Positions 7,148-15,642 of a DNA stretch of 64,000 nucleotides are shown here, piece after piece. The stretch's first letter is position 1; the number at the start of each line of letters is the position of its first letter. The position numbers were made by a program, and so were the translations under genes. This DNA comes from Flavobacterium tyrosinilyticum (lineage in GTDB: Bacteria > Bacteroidota > Bacteroidia > Flavobacteriales > Flavobacteriaceae), in assembly GCF_023656565.1 (NCBI RefSeq), contig NZ_JAMOKG010000003.1, forward strand, positions 930,001-994,000. The letters are read 5' to 3'. The notes under the pieces were generated by a model. The model saw nothing but the letters and a program-made list of their open reading frames with translations, searched no databases and was not told the origin of the DNA.

Positions 7148-8953
7148 ATGGCAGATACAATCGAAAAAAACGTGACTCGTGGTGGTCAGTTTTTAGTTAA
7201 AGAAACAAAATGCGAGGACATCTTCACACCAGAAGATTTCTCGGAAGAGCAGTTAATGATGCGTGACTCTGTAAAAGAGTTCGTAGACAAAGAATTATGG
7301 GCGCATAAAGATCGTTTTGAGAAAAAAGATTACGCTTATACAGAATCATCTATGCGTAAAGCTGGTGAACTAGGACTTCTTGGAGTTGCAGTTCCTGAAG
7401 AATACGGTGGATTAGGAATGGGATTTGTTTCTACAATGTTGGTTTGTGACTACATTTCTGGTGCTACAGGTTCTTTCTCAACTGCTTTTGGTGCGCACAC
7501 AGGAATTGGAACTATGCCAATTACACTTTATGGTACTGAAGAACAAAAGAAAAAATACGTTCCAAAATTGGCTACTGGAGAATGGTTTGGAGCTTATTGC
7601 TTAACTGAACCAGGCGCAGGATCTGATGCTAACTCAGGAAAAACTAAAGCAGTTTTATCTGAAGACGGGACTCATTATTTAATTACAGGTCAAAAAATGT
7701 GGATTTCGAATGCAGGTTTCTGCAGCGTTTTCATCGTTTTTGCTCGTATTGGAGATGATAAAAATATTACAGGTTTCATCGTAGAAAATGATCCGTCTAA
7801 CGGAATTTCTATGAATGAAGAAGAGCATAAATTAGGAATACGTGCTTCTTCTACTCGTCAGGTTTTCTTCAACGAGACTAAAGTTCCAGTTGAAAACATG
7901 TTGTCTGAAAGAGGAAACGGTTTCAAAATCGCCATGAATGCTTTGAACGTTGGTCGTATTAAATTGGCTGCTGCTTGTTTAGATGCTCAAAGAAGAGTGA
8001 CTTCTGGAGCTGTAAAATATGCTAACGAAAGAATTCAGTTCAATACTTCTATTTCATCTTTTGGAGCTATCCGTTCTAAATTAGCTGAAATGGCAACGAA
8101 TGCTTACGCTGGAGAAAGTGCTTCTTACCGTGCTGCAAAAGATATCGAAGACAGAATTGCTGCTCGCGAGGCTGAAGGAACTAGCCACCAAGAAGCAGAA
8201 TTGAAAGGTGTTGAAGAATATGCTATCGAGTGTTCTATCTTGAAAGTAGCAGTTTCTGAAGACGTTCAATCTTGTTCTGACGAAGGTATCCAAATTTTTG
8301 GTGGAATGGGATTCTCTGAAGATACTCCAATGGAGAGTGCTTGGAGAGATGCTCGTATCGCTCGTATCTACGAAGGAACAAACGAAATCAACAGAATGCT
8401 TTCTGTAGGTATGTTGATCAAAAAAGCAATGAAAGGTCACGTTGACTTACTTGGACCAGCAATGAAAGTTCAGGAGGAATTAATGGGAATTCCATCTTTT
8501 GATACGCCAGATTTCTCTGAATTATTTGCAGAAGAAAAAGTAATCGTAGCTAACTTGAAAAAAGTTTTCTTAATGGTTGCAGGAAGTGCTGTTCAAAAAT
8601 ATGGTCCTGAATTAGATGCTCACCAACAATTATTAATGGCAGCTTCTGATATCTTAATTGAAATCTACATGGCTGAAAGTACAATTTTGAGAACTGAAAA
8701 ATTAGCAAAAGCTCAAGGCGAAGATAAAGTTCAAGAGCAAATTGCTATGGCAAAATTATACTTGTACAAAGCGGTTGATATCGTAAACTTAAGAGGAAAA
8801 GAAGGAATTGCTTCTTTCGCTGAAGGTGACGAGCAACGTATGATGTTGATGGGACTTAAACGTTTCACTAAATATACTAACCTGCCAAATGTTGTGGCAC
8901 TTAGAGAAAAAATTGCAGCAAAATTAGTAGCAGAAGACACTTACTGCTTCTAA
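7148..8953 (+). CDS. Acyl-CoA dehydrogenase
   Basis: A 601-residue flavoprotein for the first step of beta-oxidation, making trans-2-enoyl-CoA from acyl-CoA. AYCLTEPGAGSDANS near residue 155 and WISNAG near 180 line the FAD and substrate site. ARIYEGTNEINRM contains the usual catalytic Glu. The extra C-terminal region of about 170 residues makes it longer than the short/medium-chain enzymes (about 380) and similar in layout to VLCAD-type enzymes. It is the last gene of the fad cluster, followed by a strong terminator; a family A palindrome separates it from fadA. Chain-length preference cannot be read. Confidence 0.92.
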   Translation: MADTIEKNVTRGGQFLVKETKCEDIFTPEDFSEEQLMMRDSVKEFVDKELWAHKDRFEKKDYAYTESSMRKAGELGLLGVAVPEEYGGLGMGFVSTMLVCDYISGATGSFSTAFGAHTGIGTMPITLYGTEEQKKKYVPKLATGEWFGAYCLTEPGAGSDANSGKTKAVLSEDGTHYLITGQKMWISNAGFCSVFIVFARIGDDKNITGFIVENDPSNGISMNEEEHKLGIRASSTRQVFFNETKVPVENMLSERGNGFKIAMNALNVGRIKLAAACLDAQRRVTSGAVKYANERIQFNTSISSFGAIRSKLAEMATNAYAGESASYRAAKDIEDRIAAREAEGTSHQEAELKGVEEYAIECSILKVAVSEDVQSCSDEGIQIFGGMGFSEDTPMESAWRDARIARIYEGTNEINRMLSVGMLIKKAMKGHVDLLGPAMKVQEELMGIPSFDTPDFSELFAEEKVIVANLKKVFLMVAGSAVQKYGPELDAHQQLLMAASDILIEIYMAESTILRTEKLAKAQGEDKVQEQIAMAKLYLYKAVDIVNLRGKEGIASFAEGDEQRMMLMGLKRFTKYTNLPNVVALREKIAAKLVAEDTYCF

Positions 8954-8985
8954 TATCAAGATAGTTTTTAGCTTTTAATTTGTTT

Positions 8986-9022
8986 AAGCCCGCGCAAGTC
9001 CGAAACTGCGCGGGCTTTTTTT
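8986..9022 (+). terminator. Rho-independent terminator after the fad operon
   Basis: A GC-rich 11-bp stem (AAGCCCGCGCA at 8986-8996 with its complement at 9007-9017) has a 10-nt loop and runs into seven Ts. Confidence 0.9.
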
Positions 9023-9178
9023 GTAATTTTCCATGAAAGACATCACTTACAAGGCGCAATATTTTTGCAGAAATTTGCAAAATATTCGTTAAAATTAACT
9101 TTCTAGAGCATTTACGATGTTAAATATTAAATGTATTACAGTATATTTAACATTCTAAAAACTATAAAAAACAAAATA

Positions 9179-10273
9179 ATGAAACAAATTACTCTAATCG
9201 CATCTTTTTTGCTTTGTTTTGGTATTACAACCACTTTTGCACAAAAAAACAAAAAAATGGATATCATTGCCTACTATACGGGCGATTCTCAACTTATTGA
9301 CCAATATGAAGTTGGAAAATTAAATCAGATTATTTTTAGTTTTTGTCATTTAAAAGATGGAAAATTAAGCGTTGATTCGGCTAAAGACTCTATCACTATC
9401 AAACATTTGGTTTCGCTTAAAGCAAAAAATCCGCAACTTAAAATTATCTTATCTCTTGGTGGCTGGGGAGGTTGCGAGCCATGCTCGGAAGCATTTTCAA
9501 CGGATGAAGGACGCTTAAAATTTGCAAAATCTGTAAAAGAAGTAAGCGATTATTTTAAAGTTGATGGTTTAGATTTAGATTGGGAATATCCATCAATTGA
9601 AGGACTTCCTGGACATTTATACCAAGCAGCCGATAAACCTAATTTTACAGATTTATTAAAAAAATTGCGTGCAACTTTAGGTAAAAAGTACGAATTAAGT
9701 TTTGCTGCGGGAGGTTTTCAAAAATGTTTGGATGAATCTATAGATTGGAAAGCTGTTGCTCCTTATGTAAACCGCATCAATATTATGAGCTACGATTTAG
9801 TAAACGGATATTCAAAAGTTACAGGTCATCACACACCATTATACAGTACAAATCCGAAAGAAGAATCTACAGATAGAGCTGTTGAGTTTTTACTAAAATC
9901 AGGCGTTCCTGCTGAAAAATTAGTAATTGGAGGTGCATTCTATACTAGACAATGGAAAAACGTAGAAAACATCAATAACGGATTGTATCAAGCTGGAGAA
10001 CACTTTCAAGGTGTTGATTTTAAAAACTACGCTACAACATATACAGAAGCAAACGGCTGGAAATATTTTTATGATGAAAAAGCTCAAGCACCATATTGGT
10101 ACAATGCTTCAACGAAAACTTTTGCAACATCAGATGATTTAAAATCTATCAAAGCAAAAGCTGAATACGCAAAAGCAAAAAAATTAGGAGGAATTATGTT
10201 TTGGGAACTTACTTTAGATAGTTTCCGTGATGGAATGGTAAATGAAATTTACAAAGTTAAAACCGCTAAATAA
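9179..10273 (+). CDS. Secreted glycoside hydrolase family 18 chitinase
   Basis: A 364-residue exported enzyme expected to hydrolyse chitin or related beta-1,4-N-acetylglucosamine chains. The signal peptide ends near TTFAQ (residues 1-22). The GH18 signature DGLDLDWE lies at 129-136 and provides the DxxDxDxE residues Asp129, Asp132, Asp134 and the catalytic acid Glu136. The SLGGWGG strand near 92-98 and the MSYDLVNG segment are also typical. It is a single catalytic domain with no binding module or type IX secretion tail. The ATG at 9179 is preferred over 9131 because it begins the signal peptide directly. It stands alone. Confidence 0.9.
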   Translation: MKQITLIASFLLCFGITTTFAQKNKKMDIIAYYTGDSQLIDQYEVGKLNQIIFSFCHLKDGKLSVDSAKDSITIKHLVSLKAKNPQLKIILSLGGWGGCEPCSEAFSTDEGRLKFAKSVKEVSDYFKVDGLDLDWEYPSIEGLPGHLYQAADKPNFTDLLKKLRATLGKKYELSFAAGGFQKCLDESIDWKAVAPYVNRINIMSYDLVNGYSKVTGHHTPLYSTNPKEESTDRAVEFLLKSGVPAEKLVIGGAFYTRQWKNVENINNGLYQAGEHFQGVDFKNYATTYTEANGWKYFYDEKAQAPYWYNASTKTFATSDDLKSIKAKAEYAKAKKLGGIMFWELTLDSFRDGMVNEIYKVKTAK

Positions 10274-10274
10274 T

Positions 10275-10305
10275 AAAAAAGGGAATCATAATGATTCCCT
10301 TTTTT
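10275..10305. terminator. Bidirectional terminator between convergent genes
   Basis: Perfect 15-bp arms (10275-10289 and 10291-10305) with core GGGAATCAT are bounded by A and T runs. They lie between the chitinase and the convergent gene ending at 10325, and can serve both strands. Confidence 0.85.
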
Positions 10306-10324
10306 ATATATAAATCGTATAAGA

Positions 10325-10810
10325 TTACTGAACCTTGTTCTTATCTAATTCTCCAATAAATGGAATTGCTTCTAAAATTTCGCTTCTAATTATGGTTTGA
10401 AGATATACTTCAAGCTGAATAAATTTTGCCGCATTAATAGAACCAATCGCTTTTTTTGCCTGATTATAAGTTTTAGAGTAAAGTTTCTCATAATCAATAT
10501 GGTTTTTCAAAGTTGCTTTAGCCAATTGATCCGCTTTTTCATCAGTTAACGTTTCATAATTAGCCGCATAATCATTTATCAATTGAAACTTAGTCTGCCC
10601 TAAAGCTTTTCGCGACGTTTCATAATTATCGTAAACTTTAGTAAAAGCTGTTGCCTGCGCATCAGATAAATTCATGTACTGTTTTACCAATTCAGCTTTA
10701 GATTTTCCATAAACACTTTGTACTACTTCTAAATCTTCTTTATAAGAAGATTGCGCATAAGATGAAAATGAGGCTATCGCCATGATAAGAATAAGACTTA
10801 ATTTTTTCAT
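10325..10810 (-). CDS. Exported helical protein of unknown function
   Basis: A 161-residue protein starting at the ATG at 10810, which opens a clear signal peptide ending SSYAQ (residues 1-20). The in-frame extension to 10873 would bury that signal and is rejected. The mature part is mostly helical, rich in Lys, Ala and Tyr, and has no motif I recognise. It converges on the chitinase gene through a shared terminator, and the outer-membrane protein gene lies upstream on the same strand, 83 bp away. A role in the envelope is likely from its export; nothing more can be said. Confidence 0.75.
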   Translation of the reverse strand: MKKLSLILIMAIASFSSYAQSSYKEDLEVVQSVYGKSKAELVKQYMNLSDAQATAFTKVYDNYETSRKALGQTKFQLINDYAANYETLTDEKADQLAKATLKNHIDYEKLYSKTYNQAKKAIGSINAAKFIQLEVYLQTIIRSEILEAIPFIGELDKNKVQ

Positions 10811-10893
10811 AGTTTCAATTTTAAATTTGTTTTTAAAAATATATGCATACTCAAATATACTGATTTTAAACACATTAAATCATAATCAAAATC

Positions 10894-11808
10894 TTAAAAG
10901 AAAGAATATTGATAAACTGCTGACAAGGCATAATAATTTAGTCCGTTGTTGGTATAGGCTCCAATATGATATTGAAATCTGACCGACTGCCCTTTCGCAA
11001 TTGGAGTAGAAAATGTTCCTCCTACTCGCCAATTATCAATCTGACTCTCATCTGAAACTCCATCAGCAATAGTTCGGCCTCCAAAAAACCAAGTCGTATT
11101 AAAACCAACCCACATTTGGTTTTTAAAATAATAACTTGCATGCGCCTGAAGGCTATAGGTTGGTTTTTGCTCTAATTTTTTTCCTAAATAATCATTATTA
11201 TCCGTATAAAACCACACCCCGCCATAGGCCTCAGCATAAACATGAGCAAACCGTTTCGACACCCCTATTTCGGGCTTAAAAGCCCAGCGGTTTGTTCCAA
11301 TGTTTACTTGTTTATCGCCATAATACCTTCCTGTTGGGATTGAAGTAACCAAACTGACTCCAAGAATTGTTTTTTGCTCAAAACTTCTGAATTCAGATTT
11401 ATCAAGTGCAGGAGAACCTAGCAAATTAATTCCAAAACGTACTTTCATATCTGCAAAACCAGTTCTTGAACCTGTTACCAGCTGATCACTGATTACAGCA
11501 GATCCGTCCATAAAAGTAAAAGGCAGTCCTACCTGTATACGAGCCAGTTTATCTGCCAACCCAAAAGTTTTGATATAATTTACAGCCATATTGTGGCTTT
11601 TAAGTGTAAAATCTTTTATGGGTAGAGAAGGATCTGTGAGTACATTTCCATTCATGAAAACATAACCTGCTGCAATTACTTTTAGACCTTTAGGAACATT
11701 AGCATAAGCTCTGGGTTCCAAATCCTGACCCCACGTTTTGAATACACCAAAAAAGAAAAACAAAACCGAAAACCGCCACTTTAATAACCATAAAAAGATT
11801 CTTACCAT
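10894..11808 (-). CDS. Outer-membrane beta-barrel protein, MetA-phenol-degradation/transporter-like
   Basis: A 304-residue protein with an N-terminal hydrophobic export segment (about 8-27, ending TWGQ), then many alternating amphipathic strands and a C-terminal aromatic ending YQYSFF typical of outer-membrane barrels. The GLPFTFMDGS and TGFADMKVRFG stretches and the layout resemble the family named after the MetA pathway of phenol degradation (PF13557-like), often annotated simply as transporter. The substrate is unknown. It may share transcription with the DUF4251 gene 41 bp upstream and the META gene before that. Confidence 0.7.
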   Translation of the reverse strand: MVRIFLWLLKWRFSVLFFFFGVFKTWGQDLEPRAYANVPKGLKVIAAGYVFMNGNVLTDPSLPIKDFTLKSHNMAVNYIKTFGLADKLARIQVGLPFTFMDGSAVISDQLVTGSRTGFADMKVRFGINLLGSPALDKSEFRSFEQKTILGVSLVTSIPTGRYYGDKQVNIGTNRWAFKPEIGVSKRFAHVYAEAYGGVWFYTDNNDYLGKKLEQKPTYSLQAHASYYFKNQMWVGFNTTWFFGGRTIADGVSDESQIDNWRVGGTFSTPIAKGQSVRFQYHIGAYTNNGLNYYALSAVYQYSFF

Positions 11809-11849
11809 ATATTCAGACGAATTTGCGACAAGTTTAGTATTGAATTACA

Positions 11850-12368
11850 TCATTGTTTCTCTGCTGTTTTTGGAGCATATATCACTCCATCATAACTAAT
11901 TGGACCTCGATTATTACTGCTTACAGAAAGTGTTGTGTTTCCGTTATAAAAAATAGAAAACGTTAAATCGTATACATCACTAACACCTCTTACTGTTGCT
12001 TTTAGAATAGTATTATTTTTTTTATTTTCGACTTTAACGTTCTCGGGCTTACCTTCAAATTTTATTCCGCCATCACTATTATAGCCAACATTATAACCAC
12101 GTCCGAAGAAAGGAAGATCACAAGTTGCATTATCGGCCTTAAACTTTAAAAAATACGTATTATAGTCCAATTGAAGTAATCGACCTCCTTGAGGTGTAGC
12201 TTTTTGAGCCTCAAAAACAAAGTTTTGAGAATCTATAAGAGCTTTAATTTCGTTTTGTTTCTTTAATTCTCTTTCTTGCTTGAGTTCTTTTTTTGTCTTT
12301 TCTTGTGCAGAAACTGAAAAACTAATAACATTTATCAGTATCAGTAAAATAGATAATGTAGTTTTCAT
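11850..12368 (-). CDS. DUF4251 domain-containing exported protein
   Basis: A 172-residue protein with a signal peptide (1-21, ending SVSAQ), a short charged Lys/Glu-rich linker (22-42), and a DUF4251 domain recognisable from YNTYFLKFKADNATCDLPFFGRG and the later FSIFYNGNTTLSVSSNNR pattern. DUF4251 proteins are common in Bacteroidota envelopes and have no known function. The gene is 4 bp downstream of the META-domain lipoprotein on the same strand, so the two are almost certainly co-transcribed. Confidence 0.85.
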   Translation of the reverse strand: MKTTLSILLILINVISFSVSAQEKTKKELKQERELKKQNEIKALIDSQNFVFEAQKATPQGGRLLQLDYNTYFLKFKADNATCDLPFFGRGYNVGYNSDGGIKFEGKPENVKVENKKNNTILKATVRGVSDVYDLTFSIFYNGNTTLSVSSNNRGPISYDGVIYAPKTAEKQ

Positions 12369-12372
12369 AGGT

Positions 12373-12801
12373 CTATTTTTTAGTAAAACGCATCAAAGCA
12401 ATATCGCCAGAAATAAAGTTTAAAGTCTTACCATCATCTGTAATATCGTAAGAAGTTATTTTCTGAAGCGTACTCAAATAAGTTTGCTCACCTTGCAATC
12501 CATCCAAACACATCATTTTCGTTACTGCCATTGGCTGAGTAAAATCAATTTTGTTGCCATCAACAATCAATTTTCCTGTATATGAATTACAACTAGCGTT
12601 ACCAGAAACCTGATTTGCTTTGGCATCAAATTTTATAGTTGGTTTTTTATTTGGATATAATCCTTCAAAAGTAATTCGTGGTCCAGAAATATAATTCAAT
12701 TCCCAAGTTCCATCAAGCTTAGAAACTGCATCCGTTTTTGCGCATTTGCAGGAAATTAAAAACGAACTAAAAAAAACGAAGGTAAAAATCTTTTTCATCA
12801 T
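12373..12801 (-). CDS. META-domain (HslJ-like) lipoprotein
   Basis: A 142-residue lipoprotein. A hydrophobic leader ends with the lipobox FLISC (Cys18), followed by a META domain: LDGTWELNYI, then KFDAKANQVSGNASCNSYTG and MAVTKMMCLDG, the usual order in HslJ/META proteins. E. coli HslJ is linked to novobiocin resistance, but most META lipoproteins have no assigned role. It is the first gene of a minus-strand group with DUF4251, divergent from the superoxide dismutase gene across a 212-bp AT-rich spacer that must hold both promoters. Confidence 0.87.
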   Translation of the reverse strand: MMKKIFTFVFFSSFLISCKCAKTDAVSKLDGTWELNYISGPRITFEGLYPNKKPTIKFDAKANQVSGNASCNSYTGKLIVDGNKIDFTQPMAVTKMMCLDGLQGEQTYLSTLQKITSYDITDDGKTLNFISGDIALMRFTKK

Positions 12802-13013
12802 AACATTAAGGATTAAATGTGAGCGAATTAGATAAATGGTTTTCAGAAATTATTCGTTAAAAACCTACACGAATTTAAACAATATTTTTGGGTTTTAACT
12901 CAATCAACATCAAATTATAACGTATAGTTTGACTTTTTTTTAACTTTTAGAGTCAATCAAATCCGTTATTTTATGTTAAATTTACTTAATCTTTAATTAA
13001 AATGCCCGTAGAT

Positions 13014-13541
13014 ATGAAAAAACTAATTGTTTCTTTCGCTATAATTACCGCCTTAATCATTGGCTGTAAAACAAATAACAAATCAAATGATGCTAAAACT
13101 CTAACTGTTGCATTAGAGCCAAAAAGCAATAGTAAAGTTGCCGGAACTGCTACTTTTGTTGAAAAAAATGGCAAAGTAACTTTTACAGCAAAAATCACAG
13201 GATTAGAACCTGGAGTACATGCCATCCATATTCATGAAAAAGCAGATTGTAGTTCTGCCGATGGAAGTTCTGCTGGAGGACACTGGAATCCAACTTTCAA
13301 AAAACATGGAAAATGGGGAGTTGGAGAATATCATAAAGGTGATATTGGGAACTTTACCGCTGATGCAAAAGGGAACGGATCTATTACTTTAACAACTGAC
13401 GAATGGTGCGTTGGATGTGGAGATTCTAACAAAGATGTTCTTGGCAAAGGCTTAATTGTACACGCAGGAACAGATGATTTTACAACCCAGCCAACTGGAA
13501 ATGCTGGAGGAAGAGTTGCTTGTGCAGGAATCATTAAATAA
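13014..13541 (+). CDS. sodC: Cu/Zn superoxide dismutase, lipoprotein form
   Basis: A 175-residue enzyme converting superoxide to oxygen and hydrogen peroxide outside the cytoplasm. The leader ends with the lipobox LIIGC (Cys18), so it is probably membrane-anchored. Metal ligands are visible in GVHAIHIHEKADC (His72, His74), AGGHWNP (His90), KKHG (His98) and the WGVGEYHKGD segment. Cys79 is placed for the family disulphide with the GGRVACAG Cys near the end. An in-frame ATG at 13002 is also possible; 13014 gives the more usual MKK leader. Its promoter region is shared with the META gene. Confidence 0.9.
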   Translation: MKKLIVSFAIITALIIGCKTNNKSNDAKTLTVALEPKSNSKVAGTATFVEKNGKVTFTAKITGLEPGVHAIHIHEKADCSSADGSSAGGHWNPTFKKHGKWGVGEYHKGDIGNFTADAKGNGSITLTTDEWCVGCGDSNKDVLGKGLIVHAGTDDFTTQPTGNAGGRVACAGIIK

Positions 13542-13551
13542 AAAAAAAATC

Positions 13552-13587
13552 AATAACCGCTATTTTTAACAAAATCTAGCGGTTATT
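13552..13587 (+). terminator. Hairpin terminator after sodC
   Basis: An 11-bp stem (AATAACCGCTA at 13552-13562 with its complement at 13577-13587) has a 14-nt loop and is followed by a short T-rich stretch. The U tract is weak. Confidence 0.6.
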
Positions 13588-13623
13588 TCATTTTAAAATG
13601 AATTCTAAGACAAGAAAAAGGCA

Positions 13624-13631
13624 TAGCTTTG
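13624..13631 (+). promoter_or_regulatory. TAnnTTTG box before the LETM1-like gene
   Basis: TAGCTTTG matches the flavobacterial -7 consensus and lies 19 bp upstream of the ATG. No clear -33 element is seen. Confidence 0.5.
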
Positions 13632-13650
13632 CATCAGCAAAATTAAGTCC

Positions 13651-14853
13651 ATGATTAACCCATCAGCACCAGGCTGGATCGATAAGTTTTTTAGTGAACA
13701 GAAGTTTTCAGAAGCAATTCCTTTTGAAACTGTGGATTCGTTTTACTATAAAGTGAGAGAAACGGGGTTTATTTACGGTCATATTATTGCCATAGATTCT
13801 CAAGTTCCAATCCCAATAAAAGGCTGGTTTAAAACCGAAATTTCAAAAGTTGCCTTACTTAATACACTCTATCATGTTTTTTGTTTAGAGAAAAGAAATT
13901 CCGAACCAAAAAATTTTATTTCTGAAGCCTTAAAGTTTTACAAGCAAATGAATCCAGAAGGATTTAATTTGTTTAAAATTTTATTGCCCAAAGATACTCC
14001 TTCACTATCTCTGGAAAACATTATTGACCAGAGAGTTCAGACGAATGACAGCATCATCAGTAAAAACTTCTCGCATTTGGTGACCAATGCTTTATTGTTT
14101 ATTGATGTTCTGGCCTTTAGACAATATTTAGAACATGGAGAAATTCCTGAAAAATATTTAAAAAGAATTGAAGAAACGGTTCTTGGAATTGTTGGTTTGG
14201 CTTTAAAAACCAAAACAGTAAAATCTCAGCATGACGATCTTTTAATTAAACTTTTTGAAGCTTCTATACGTTATTCAAAATTTTCGAAAGTTACGGTTGA
14301 AACTTTAGAGACTTTACATCTTGATTATTTTAAAAATGAATTAGAGCATTACTATTTAATTGATATGGCCGGAATGGCTTTATGGAGTGATGGAGTTGTC
14401 GAAAATGAAGAATCGTATTTCCTATATTCTTTAGGTTCAACAATGGGAGTTCCTGATGATTTTGTAACGCAAAGCATGGATACAACCAATACTTTTATTA
14501 CAACCCACAAAAAGAAAATTCCGTACTTTAATTATTCAAATCCTGTTAAACATTTTTATGACCAAATGACACATAGCGTAGTCAAATTAATCATAAGAAA
14601 CAAAAATAGGCTAATTAAAGAAATTGTTCAAAGTAAGGAATTGATGGTGCTACTCGCCTATTCTACAACAAGAGATTTGGATGCGAAGGAAAAGAAAAAG
14701 GTAAAAAAACAGCTTTTGGACATATGTAAAACCATTCCGTCGTTAACCATATTTTTACTTCCAGGAGGAAGTTTATTATTACCAATCTTGATAAAGTTTA
14801 TCCCAACAATGCTTCCATCGGCATTTAATGAGAATTTAGACGAAAACGAATAA
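13651..14853 (+). CDS. LETM1-related protein (biofilm-associated family)
   Basis: A 400-residue protein without a signal peptide. The C-terminal 60 residues resemble LETM1 of mitochondria: a charged helix (TRDLDAKEKKKVKKQLLDI) followed by a hydrophobic segment with the pattern FLLPGGSLLLPILIKFIPTMLPSAF split around residues 365-390, ending in the LPS-F motif of LETM1. The rest is helical and unlike known domains, and contains GMALWSDGVVENEE, similar to tellurite-resistance (TerB-like) helices. Homologues in Flavobacteria are called LETM1-related biofilm-associated proteins; the mechanism is unknown. Single gene, own promoter box, shared terminator. Confidence 0.7.
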   Translation: MINPSAPGWIDKFFSEQKFSEAIPFETVDSFYYKVRETGFIYGHIIAIDSQVPIPIKGWFKTEISKVALLNTLYHVFCLEKRNSEPKNFISEALKFYKQMNPEGFNLFKILLPKDTPSLSLENIIDQRVQTNDSIISKNFSHLVTNALLFIDVLAFRQYLEHGEIPEKYLKRIEETVLGIVGLALKTKTVKSQHDDLLIKLFEASIRYSKFSKVTVETLETLHLDYFKNELEHYYLIDMAGMALWSDGVVENEESYFLYSLGSTMGVPDDFVTQSMDTTNTFITTHKKKIPYFNYSNPVKHFYDQMTHSVVKLIIRNKNRLIKEIVQSKELMVLLAYSTTRDLDAKEKKKVKKQLLDICKTIPSLTIFLLPGGSLLLPILIKFIPTMLPSAFNENLDENE

Positions 14854-14855
14854 AA

Positions 14856-14879
14856 AAATCGCCCTTTTGAGGGCGATTT
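14856..14879. terminator. Terminator between convergent LETM1-like and carbonic anhydrase genes
   Basis: A 9-bp stem AAATCGCCC (14856-14864) pairs with 14871-14879 across a 6-nt loop, with A-rich and T-rich sides. It lies between the two stop codons and may work in both directions. Confidence 0.75.
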
Positions 14880-14892
14880 CTATTTGTATCTA

Positions 14893-15528
14893 TTAAAGAT
14901 CTAATTGGTAAACTTCGTCTAGCTCATCATTTGAAGCGATATTTACATCTAAGTCAGTTACAAAACCAGAATTTAATCCGTAAACCCACCCATGAAGCAT
15001 TAAGTCTTGGCCATTTTTCCAAGCATTTTGCACAATGGATGTTTTTGCTAAGTTGTAAACTTGTTCTTTAGTATTGATTTCAACAAAAGCATTAAAACGC
15101 TCTGTTTCATCTTCAATAGAGTTTAAGTATTTATCATGTAAACGATATTCATCTTTAATATGACGAAGCCAGTTATCAATAATTCCAACAGACTGATGTC
15201 CCATTGCTGCTTTTACACCTCCGCATCCGTAATGTCCGCATACAATAACATGTTTTACCTTCAAAACGTTTACAGCATAATCCAGAACACTAAGCATGTT
15301 CATATCAGAGTGCACTACCATATTGGCAATATTACGGTGAACAAAAACCTCACCTGGTTTTGCACCAACAATTTCGTTTGCAGGAACACGGCTATCAGAA
15401 CATCCAATCCATAATAATGGCGGTTGTTGTCCTTTTGCCAAATCAGCAAAATAATTAGGATCTTTTGCTAATGAAGTTTCAACCCACTTCTTATTGTTTT
15501 CTAATAACTGCTCATAAAATTTTCTCAT
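14893..15528 (-). CDS. can: Beta-class carbonic anhydrase
   Basis: A 211-residue cytoplasmic zinc enzyme interconverting CO2 and bicarbonate. The zinc ligands Cys43, His99 and Cys102 and the Asp45/Arg47 dyad are visible in WIGCSDSRVPANEI and CGHYGCGGV. The length is normal. The SulP transporter gene lies 114 bp upstream on the same strand, and this pairing suggests bicarbonate uptake followed by interconversion. A TAACTTTA sequence upstream could be a weak promoter of its own, so co-transcription is not certain. Confidence 0.93.
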   Translation of the reverse strand: MRKFYEQLLENNKKWVETSLAKDPNYFADLAKGQQPPLLWIGCSDSRVPANEIVGAKPGEVFVHRNIANMVVHSDMNMLSVLDYAVNVLKVKHVIVCGHYGCGGVKAAMGHQSVGIIDNWLRHIKDEYRLHDKYLNSIEDETERFNAFVEINTKEQVYNLAKTSIVQNAWKNGQDLMLHGWVYGLNSGFVTDLDVNIASNDELDEVYQLDL

Positions 15529-15642
15529 TTTTTTATTTTTTGTGTGGTAATTTCTAATTCTACGAATGTCTCAAAAAAGAACTTGAATGTAAAGTTACCT
15601 AAAATTTGACATTACTACGGCTTTAAAAATACCCTTTTTTAA

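Noticed and set aside
8081..8440. A 119-residue frame antisense to the acyl-CoA dehydrogenase gene
   Set aside because: It is opposite a well-conserved coding region and is rich in Ser, Phe and Cys, typical of reverse-strand shadows.
9059..9085. Small inverted repeat (ATATTTTTGCA ... TGCAAAATAT) before the chitinase gene
   Set aside because: The arms are short, imperfect and AT-rich; in DNA of this composition it may be chance, so I did not call an operator.
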